A stretch of 64,000 bases of DNA, taken from Haloferax gibbonsii ATCC 33959. GTDB lineage: Archaea; Halobacteriota; Halobacteria; Halobacteriales; Haloferacaceae. Below are positions 58,330 to 64,000 of this stretch, piece after piece; the first letter of the stretch is position 1; the number at the start of each line of letters is the position of its first letter. The notes beneath the pieces are model-generated. The model saw only the letters and a program-made list of their open reading frames with translations. It was not told where the DNA came from and ran no database searches. The stretch lies in NCBI RefSeq assembly GCF_000336775.1, contig NZ_AOLJ01000025.1, forward strand, positions 62,001 to 126,000, read 5' to 3'. A program made the position numbers and the translations under genes.

Positions 58330-58698
58330 ATGGAACCCGTCAACCTCGACGAGAGCTTCGCGTCGTTCGACGAGACGTGGGCCCCGAGAATCGCCGCGGA
58401 GCTGAACGACTACGCGGTGAAGGTCGCGAAACTCGACGGCGAGTTCGTCTGGCACGCCCACGACGAGACCGACGAGCTGTTCCTCGTCCGCGACGGGCGG
58501 CTTCGAATCGAGTTCCGCGACCGCGACGACGCGGTACTCGGGTCGGGCGACCTCCTCGTGGTCCCCCGCGGCGTCGAACACCGGCCCGTGGCGCTCGAAC
58601 CGACCGAGGTCCTCCTCGTCGAGCCGACCGAGACGCTCAACACCGGCGACGCCGAGGCGAGCGACCTGACTCACGGCGACCCCGAACGGCTCTCCTGA
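58330..58698 (+). CDS. Cupin-domain protein
   Basis: 122 residues. A small cupin barrel is visible: FVWHAHDETDELFLVRDGRLRIEF carries the first metal motif (HxH with Glu), and GDLLVVPRGVEHRPVA the second. It lacks other domains, so it is a cupin_2-type protein that may bind a metal and a small acid, or act as an isomerase or dioxygenase. A TATA-like GGTTATCGG 27 bases before the ATG supports the start; a longer frame from 58225 is less likely. Confidence 0.9.
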   Translation: MEPVNLDESFASFDETWAPRIAAELNDYAVKVAKLDGEFVWHAHDETDELFLVRDGRLRIEFRDRDDAVLGSGDLLVVPRGVEHRPVALEPTEVLLVEPTETLNTGDAEASDLTHGDPERLS

Positions 58699-58798
58699 GG
58701 GGTGGCCGGGCGTGTTCGTTCCCGACCGCGGCCCCGTCGTCTCGTCGGCCCGCCCCTACTGTCGGTAGTTTTTACCTGTCAGCCCGTGCGATTGTCCT

Positions 58799-59296
58799 AT
58801 GGTCTGGGTCCGCTCCGAACACGCGGGTGCGCTGGCCGTCGTCTCGACGTGGCTCTGTGCGCTCCTCCCGTGGAACGTCACGTACACGCCGAACCTCTCG
58901 GGCGTGAGCCTGCTTTTCGTCCGGTTCCCCTTCGCCGAGATTCAGTTCGCGTGGGGCCTCTCCAGCCGCGTCGCGGTCAGGAGCCCGCTGTCCGCGCTGT
59001 CGCTCCAGTCGGGACAGACCGTCGCGGTCGCCTACCAGGCGTGGGTCGTCGGCGCGGCCGTCCTGGCGCTCGCGGTCCTGTTCTCGCTGGTCTACTACCT
59101 GCGCGACGAGCGGGTCGAAGCCGGGCCGGTCGACCCCGTTCGGGTCCTCGGCGGCCTCCTCGGCGTCGTCGGCGTCGTCCTCGCCGCGTCGACGTATCTG
59201 CTCGCGACGCGCGGGCTTCCGGGCATCCCGCTCCCGCTCGGCGTCGTCATCTCGCTCGTTCTCGCCGGCGTGCTCCTGACGGTCGACCGGACCTGA
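58799..59296 (+). CDS. TIGR04206-type haloarchaeal membrane protein
   Basis: 165 residues with four membrane segments: about 10-25 (ALAVVSTWLCALLPW), 75-98 (VAYQAWVVGAAVLALAVLFSLVYYL), 110-132 (VRVLGGLLGVVGVVLAASTYLLA) and 140-160 (IPLPLGVVISLVLAGVLLTV). The start NVTYTPNLSGVSLLFVRFPFAEIQFAWG is typical of TIGR04206 proteins. Function unknown. A TATA-like GTTTTTACC 27 bases before the ATG fits a leaderless transcript. It lies just upstream of pilB3. Confidence 0.8.
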   Translation: MVWVRSEHAGALAVVSTWLCALLPWNVTYTPNLSGVSLLFVRFPFAEIQFAWGLSSRVAVRSPLSALSLQSGQTVAVAYQAWVVGAAVLALAVLFSLVYYLRDERVEAGPVDPVRVLGGLLGVVGVVLAASTYLLATRGLPGIPLPLGVVISLVLAGVLLTVDRT

Positions 59297-59398
59297 ACGC
59301 GAGCCGCGGGCCGGGTCGTTCTCGCCGAGTGACAGTCTCCCGCGCGGACCTTTTAAGTTCCAACCCCCCATACCTCCCGACCAACCAACCGGGTGACG

Positions 59399-61093
59399 AT
59401 GGCACGAGATATCACGAGCGAGACGAAGGCGACGCGCGACCCGCGGGGCGACCGAGGGGTGTTGAGACTCCTCGCCGACGGGGAGTTCGACGCCGCGACC
59501 GCCGAGACCCAGCGGCTCCTGCGCCGGACCGCGGAGATGCTCCGGGGGTCGAAGCTCGACGTGCTCCCGCTGACGCCGGACGACACGCCGCTCGGGACCT
59601 ACGAGATTCCCGAGGGCCACGAGGAGGTCGAGCGTTACTGGGTGAACGCCCCCTTCGCCTACGTCGTCGTCACCTACGACACGGACGCGACCGCCCACCA
59701 GTACCACACCGTCGAACCCGACCTCGACGAGTTCGAGGCGTCGCTGCTCGAACGCGTTCGAACCGACGTGCGCGACCCGCTTTTGTACCGCCGCGAGGCG
59801 GACCCGCGGACCGAGTCGGCGCTCGTCGAAGAGCTCCAGTCGCTTCTCGAACAGTACGGGCTGGAACTCGACATGAACACCTTCTACACGCTGTTGTACT
59901 ACCTCCGGCGGGACTTCCACGGCTACGGTCGCCTGGACCCGCTGATGAAGGACCCGCACATCGAGGACATCTCGTGTGACGGCTACGACCTGCCGCTTTT
60001 CGTCTACCACGACGAGTACACGGACATCGCCACCAACGTCTCGTTCGAGGCCGAGGAACTCGACAACTTCGTCATCCGCCTCGCCCAGCGCTCCGGCCAG
60101 CACATCAGCGTCGGCGACCCCGTGCTCGGGACGACGCTCCCGAACGGCGCGCGCGCCGAGTTGGCCCTCGGCGAGGAGGTCACCCCGCGCGGGTCGGCTT
60201 TCACCATCCGCCTCTACGCCGAAGAGCCGTTCACGCCCATCGACCTCGTTCGCTACGGCACGTTCTCCATCGAGCAGATGGCCTACCTGTGGCTCTGTAT
60301 CGAACACAACAAGAGCCTCATCTTCGCGGGCGGCACCGCCTCGGGGAAGACAACCTCGATGAACGCGGTGTCGATGTTCGTCCCCCCGCGGTCGAAGGTG
60401 CTGTCCATCGAGGACACCCGCGAACTCGCGCTCTACCACGATAACTGGCTGTCGTCTGTCACCCGCGAGCGCCTCCACGAAGGGACCGACATCTCGATGT
60501 ACGACCTGCTTCGCTCGGCGCTCCGGCACCGCCCCGAGTACATCATCGTCGGCGAGGTCCGCGGCGACGAGGCCGTGACGCTGTTCCAGGCGATGAACAC
60601 GGGGCACACGACGTTCTCGACGATGCACGCCGACAGCATCGAGACGGTCATCAACCGCCTCGAAAACGAGCCCATCAACGTCCCGCGCGCGATGGTGCAG
60701 TCGCTCGACCTGCTGTGCGTCCAGACGCTCACCCGCCACGACGGCGAGCGCGTCCGCCGCTCGCAGACCATCGGCGAAATCGGCGACATCGACCAGCGGA
60801 CCGGCGAACTCGACTACTCGTCGGCGTTCGCGTGGGAGCCAGAGACCGACACGTTCAGTCAGAACGACAGCTCGCTGCTCACCGAAATCCAGCGCGAGAA
60901 CGGCTGGTCGCGGACGGAGCTCCGTCGGGAACTCCGTCGCCGCGAGGTGTTCCTCAAGTACCTCCTCGACAAGGACGTCTCGGACTACCGGCGCTTTACC
61001 GCGCTCATCAACGAGTACTACGCGGACTCCGAGGACGTGATGCGGCGCGTCGAGGCCGACGAGGACATCGTCGACGCCGGCACGGAGGCCTGA
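59399..61093 (+). CDS. pilB3: Type IV pilus assembly ATPase (PilB3 type)
   Basis: 564 residues of the GspE/VirB11 secretion ATPase family. The Walker A loop is FAGGTASGKTTSMNAV (about 313), the Asp box is SIEDTRELAL, Walker B is YIIVGEVRGDEAV, and the His box is TGHTTFSTMHADS. The archaeal N-terminal domain (1 to about 170) is present. It powers assembly of adhesion pili at the cytoplasmic side of the membrane with PilC3. ATG at 59399 is chosen; a GTG two codons earlier is possible. TATA-like CTTTTAAG (59350-59357) gives a short leader. No pilin gene was seen nearby. Confidence 0.93.
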   Translation: MARDITSETKATRDPRGDRGVLRLLADGEFDAATAETQRLLRRTAEMLRGSKLDVLPLTPDDTPLGTYEIPEGHEEVERYWVNAPFAYVVVTYDTDATAHQYHTVEPDLDEFEASLLERVRTDVRDPLLYRREADPRTESALVEELQSLLEQYGLELDMNTFYTLLYYLRRDFHGYGRLDPLMKDPHIEDISCDGYDLPLFVYHDEYTDIATNVSFEAEELDNFVIRLAQRSGQHISVGDPVLGTTLPNGARAELALGEEVTPRGSAFTIRLYAEEPFTPIDLVRYGTFSIEQMAYLWLCIEHNKSLIFAGGTASGKTTSMNAVSMFVPPRSKVLSIEDTRELALYHDNWLSSVTRERLHEGTDISMYDLLRSALRHRPEYIIVGEVRGDEAVTLFQAMNTGHTTFSTMHADSIETVINRLENEPINVPRAMVQSLDLLCVQTLTRHDGERVRRSQTIGEIGDIDQRTGELDYSSAFAWEPETDTFSQNDSSLLTEIQRENGWSRTELRRELRRREVFLKYLLDKDVSDYRRFTALINEYYADSEDVMRRVEADEDIVDAGTEA

Positions 61094-61094
61094 G

Positions 61095-63221
61095 ATGGCC
61101 GCCGCGCAGTACCTGTACCTGCTCCCCCTCGTTCTCGCCGTCCTCCTCGTTCTCCCCGTCGTCCTGTCGCCGGTGAGCCGTTCGGCCGACCTCCTCGTCT
61201 CGCGGGTCGCCCTCTCCGTCTTCGGCTTCTACGTCGCCAACGAGAACCCCCGGCGCAGGGAGCAGCGAAACCAACTGCGAGCGGCCCACGTGAGCGTCAC
61301 CCACCGCGTGTACGCCTCGCGGACGCTCCTCATGGCGGCCGTCTTCGGCGTCGCCGGGAGCGTCTTCGGCGTCTATCTCGCCGCGGTGACCCTCGAAACG
61401 CTCGCCGTTCAGTCCGAGGCGATTCGCGAAGTTCTTCCGGCCGCCCTCGGCTTCCTCGGCGGGCTCACGAGCATCCAGGCGCTCCCGCTCCGCGACCTGT
61501 TTCTCGCGCTCTTGCTTTCGAGCGCGACGCTCGGGGCGCTCCTCGCGCTCGGCGTCTACTGGGGTCGGTGGTACGTCCTCACCGAGCGCGCCCGCACCCG
61601 CTCGTCGGAAATCGAGGCGACGCTCCCGCGGACGGTCGCGTTCGTCTTCGCGCTGTCGCGGTCGGGGATGCCGTTCCCGCAGGTGCTGGAGACGCTGGCC
61701 CGAAACGAGGCAATCTACGGCGAGGCGGCGCGGGAGGTCAGCATCGTCGTCCGCGACATGGACGCCTTCGGCACCGACGTGCTCTCCGCCCTCCAGACGA
61801 TGGCCACGCGGACGCCGAGTCCGAGCCTCGAAGAGTTCGCCGAGAACCTCGCCAGCGTGCTGGGGAGCGGTCGCAACCTCTCGTCGTTCCTCCAAGAGCA
61901 GTACGAGCGGTTTCAGGCGGAGGCGGAGGCTCAACAACAGCAGTATCTCGACCTCCTGTCGACGTTCGCCGAGGTGTACGTCACCGTCCTCGTGGCCGGG
62001 CCGCTGTTTTTCATCACCGTCCTCGTCGTCATCGGTCTCGTCCTCGCGGACACGCTGACGCTCATCCGAATCGTCGGCTACCTCGGCATCCCGCTGGCGA
62101 GTTTCGGCTTCGTCGTCTACATCGACAGCATCACCGAGTCGCTCCGGGGCGCGGCGGTCGCCGACGACGACGCGGAGACCGCGGGCGCGTCGCTCCGGCG
62201 CATCGACGCGACTGGCGGCGTCGGTTCGGCCCCGGCGACCGACGGCGGCGAGACCGACGCCGGAGGCGACCCGTGGCGCGCGAACCGCGAGCGACTCGCC
62301 GCCTACGACCGGTTCCGCGCGGTTCGCGACTGGTTCGACCGCCCGCTCGACACCCTCGGCCGCCATCCGCTCGCCACGCTCGCGCTCACCGTTCCGCTGG
62401 GGCTCGTCTGGGTCGCCCTGCGGACCACGTTCCCCGCGGACCCGACGCTCCTCGGCGTCGCCGACGCGGTGGACCAACACGTCGTGGAGGCCGCAATCGG
62501 CGCGCTCGTCGTCGTCTCGGCGTTTCACGAGCTTCGGAAGCGGCGGATTCGCGCCATCGAGCGGAGCATGCCCGACTTCCTCGACCGCCTCGCGAGCGTC
62601 AACGAGGCCGGGCTGACGGTCGTTCAGAGCCTCCGCCGGGTGTCCGCGTCGGACCTCGGCCCCCTCGGCGACGAGGTCGACCGAGCCGTCCGCGACATCG
62701 ACTGGGGGGCCGACGCCCAGACCGCGCTCCGGCGGATGGACCGCCGGACGACGAGCCCGATGGTGTCGCGGTCGGTGACGCTCATCACCAACGCGATGAG
62801 CGCGAGCGGCGACCTCGCGCCCGTGCTCCGCATCGCGGCCAACGAGGCCCAAGACAGCCGCCGACTCGCCCGCGAGCGGAACCAGGAGATGGTCACCTAC
62901 CTCCTCGTCATCTACATCTCGTTTCTCGTCTTCCTCGGCATCGTCGCCGCGTTGACGGTGTCGTTCATCCCGGCGGTCGAGCAGGCCAGCGCCGGTGCCA
63001 TCGGCTCCGGCGAGGTCGCGGGCGTCACCTCCGGCGCGTTCTCCGGCCTCCGCGACGTGAACACCGCCTCCTACACGCTGTTGTTCTTCCACGTCACGGC
63101 GATTCAGGGGCTCTGCTCGGGACTCATCGCCGGACAGCTCGGCGAGGGACAGGTCGCCGACGGGGTCAAACACGCCGCCGTCCTGCTCGTCATCACCTAC
63201 GTGACGTTCATGTTCATCTGA
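61095..63221 (+). CDS. pilC3: Type IV pilus membrane platform protein (PilC3 type, TadC-like)
   Basis: 708 residues, one base after the pilB3 stop. Two type II secretion F domains (about 175-300 and 500-640) alternate with membrane segments at about 5-25, 75-100, 120-175, 295-345, 425-445, 470-490, 595-625 and 665-705. The repeat ALSRSGMPFPQVLETLARNEAIYGEAAREVSIVVRDMDAFGTDVLSAL is the first half, and DFLDRLASVNEAGLTVVQSLRRV the second. It anchors the pilus in the membrane and receives force from PilB3. The loop about 350-400 is acidic and disordered. Confidence 0.93.
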   Translation: MAAAQYLYLLPLVLAVLLVLPVVLSPVSRSADLLVSRVALSVFGFYVANENPRRREQRNQLRAAHVSVTHRVYASRTLLMAAVFGVAGSVFGVYLAAVTLETLAVQSEAIREVLPAALGFLGGLTSIQALPLRDLFLALLLSSATLGALLALGVYWGRWYVLTERARTRSSEIEATLPRTVAFVFALSRSGMPFPQVLETLARNEAIYGEAAREVSIVVRDMDAFGTDVLSALQTMATRTPSPSLEEFAENLASVLGSGRNLSSFLQEQYERFQAEAEAQQQQYLDLLSTFAEVYVTVLVAGPLFFITVLVVIGLVLADTLTLIRIVGYLGIPLASFGFVVYIDSITESLRGAAVADDDAETAGASLRRIDATGGVGSAPATDGGETDAGGDPWRANRERLAAYDRFRAVRDWFDRPLDTLGRHPLATLALTVPLGLVWVALRTTFPADPTLLGVADAVDQHVVEAAIGALVVVSAFHELRKRRIRAIERSMPDFLDRLASVNEAGLTVVQSLRRVSASDLGPLGDEVDRAVRDIDWGADAQTALRRMDRRTTSPMVSRSVTLITNAMSASGDLAPVLRIAANEAQDSRRLARERNQEMVTYLLVIYISFLVFLGIVAALTVSFIPAVEQASAGAIGSGEVAGVTSGAFSGLRDVNTASYTLLFFHVTAIQGLCSGLIAGQLGEGQVADGVKHAAVLLVITYVTFMFI

Positions 63222-63306
63222 ACCGGCGCGGCTCGGCCGACGACCGGAGCCGCCGGCCGCGCCCGCGACCCGTGCGGTCTTTGTCTCGCCGCCTCGACCG
63301 ACCGGC

Positions 63307-63960
63307 ATGGACGGAGACGAACCCCGAGACGGGGTCCGCGAGACGTACGACCGCATCGCGTCGCACTTCGCGTCGACCCGCGAGTACCCGTGGCCCGAAG
63401 TCGAGTCGTTCGTCGCCGACGCGACCGAGTCGGGGGCGGCGGCCCGCGCGCTCGACCTCGGCTGCGGCAACGGCCGGCACGTGGAACTCCTCGCCGCGCA
63501 CGCCGAGGAAGTCGTCGGCCTCGACGTGAGCCGCGGCCTGCTCGACGAGGCGGTCGCGAGAGCGGCCGAGCGCGGCTTCGACGCCGGACTCGTGCAGGGC
63601 GACGCCTCGCGGCTCCCCTTCGCCGACGACGCCTTCGACCTCGCGGTGTACGTGGCGACGATTCACCACCTCGCGCCGCGGGCGGCGCGCGTGGCGAGCC
63701 TGAACGAACTCGCGCGCGTGCTCGACGCCGACGGCCGCGCGGTCGTCAGCGCGTGGAGCACCGCCCACGACACGTTCGACCGCGAGGACGGCTTCGACAC
63801 GACGGTCGACTGGACGCTCCCCGGCGGCGAGACGGTGCCCCGATTTTACCACATCTACGCGCCCGACGAGTTCGACGCCGACCTCGACGCGAGCGACCTC
63901 GCAGTCGTCGAATCGACGGTGTCCAGCGGGAACTGCTACGCCGTCGTCGCCGGCCGCTGA
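63307..63960 (+). CDS. SAM-dependent methyltransferase, class I
   Basis: 217 residues. The SAM motifs are ARALDLGCGNGRHVELL (motif I), VVGLDVSRGLLDEA, GDASRLPFADDAFDLAVYVATIHHLA and ELARVLDADGRAVVSAWS. The pattern resembles Trm9/ABH8-type tRNA methyltransferases and small-molecule methylases (VRETYDRIASHFASTREYPWPEVESF at the start is typical of the Trm9 group). A tRNA wobble uridine is possible but unproved. Start at MDGDEPRDG. It ends 40 bases before the window edge. Confidence 0.9.
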   Translation: MDGDEPRDGVRETYDRIASHFASTREYPWPEVESFVADATESGAAARALDLGCGNGRHVELLAAHAEEVVGLDVSRGLLDEAVARAAERGFDAGLVQGDASRLPFADDAFDLAVYVATIHHLAPRAARVASLNELARVLDADGRAVVSAWSTAHDTFDREDGFDTTVDWTLPGGETVPRFYHIYAPDEFDADLDASDLAVVESTVSSGNCYAVVAGR

Positions 63961-64000
63961 ACGTCGGTTGGGGATTGCGGGCGTCGCGGGCGCGGCTCGC

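Noticed and set aside
58772-63470. Long frames opposite pilB3 and pilC3
   Set aside because: They show the Arg/Glu/Asp composition expected from antisense reading of the pilus genes.
1-64000. CRISPR array, IS element, prophage, rRNA or tRNA genes
   Set aside because: No regularly spaced repeats, transposase or integrase frames, or conserved RNA sequences were seen.

Overview
The window is a chromosomal stretch of a haloarchaeon, most probably Haloferax. The evidence is the very high GC content, the acidic Asp/Glu-rich proteins, the many leaderless genes with a TATA-like element about 27 bases before the start codon, and archaeal genes such as a TFIIB-type initiation factor, RNA polymerase subunit L, a FolC-FolP fusion, gdh-gfcR and a PilB3/PilC3-type pilus pair. 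From memory the order gdh-gfcR ... pilB3-pilC3 matches the Haloferax volcanii chromosome. No rRNA, tRNA, insertion sequence, CRISPR array or integrase was recognised, so this looks like core chromosome rather than an island. 

Layout. 0-10 kb: NRDE-family protein, small membrane protein, folate synthesis fusion, universal stress protein, purNH and purB around a divergent promoter, then glucose dehydrogenase with its regulator gfcR and a monothiol glutaredoxin. 10-18 kb: an unknown haloarchaeal protein, three PP-loop ATP pyrophosphatases in a row (two PAPS-reductase/CysD-like paralogues and the diphthamide ligase), a sugar nucleotidyltransferase, a small HTH/zinc-ribbon regulator, an SRA-HNH nuclease likely to cut modified DNA, a DJ-1/PfpI protein and hypoxanthine phosphoribosyltransferase. 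18-30 kb: an ion and amino acid transport block with a TrkA-N protein, an APC permease fused to stress-protein domains, an Lrp/AsnC regulator and a nine-gene Mrp-type Na+/H+ antiporter operon. 30-33.7 kb: coaBC, a flavoprotein, an unknown protein and an SRPBCC protein. 33.8-41.6 kb: potassium uptake, with two TrkA-TrkH pairs, then a second APC permease next to another TrkA-type protein. 41.7-50.8 kb: gatC-gatA, tfb, a Nudix hydrolase, an asparagine-synthase-like/PHP pair, a CBS protein, purL and a quinone oxidoreductase. 50.9-64 kb: small membrane proteins, hisF, a DUF1684 protein, rpoL, two metallo-beta-lactamase-fold proteins around a J-domain membrane protein with a long Ser-rich linker, a structured non-coding stretch, a uracil-DNA-glycosylase-like protein, a cupin, pilB3-pilC3 and a methyltransferase. 

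How it fits together. The middle third deals with monovalent cations and amino acids: TrkA/TrkH for K+ entry, Mrp for Na+ extrusion, and two APC permeases each paired with a stand-alone TrkA-type nucleotide-binding protein. Universal-stress domains are fused to transporters twice. Purine genes (purNH, purB, hpt, purL) are scattered. 

The least expected signals are: (1) short reading frames of 9-22 codons that begin where a leaderless transcript would start and stop on or just before the start codon of the annotated gene (five cases, three of them well supported by promoter position); (2) palindromes placed at or just behind TATA boxes of the HTH/zinc-ribbon gene, the first PAPS-reductase-like gene and gdh; (3) the SRA-HNH nuclease; (4) the Ser/Arg-rich linker of the J-domain protein; (5) the chain of perfect stems after position 56560, which may be an RNA gene. 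Everything was read by eye without database searches.
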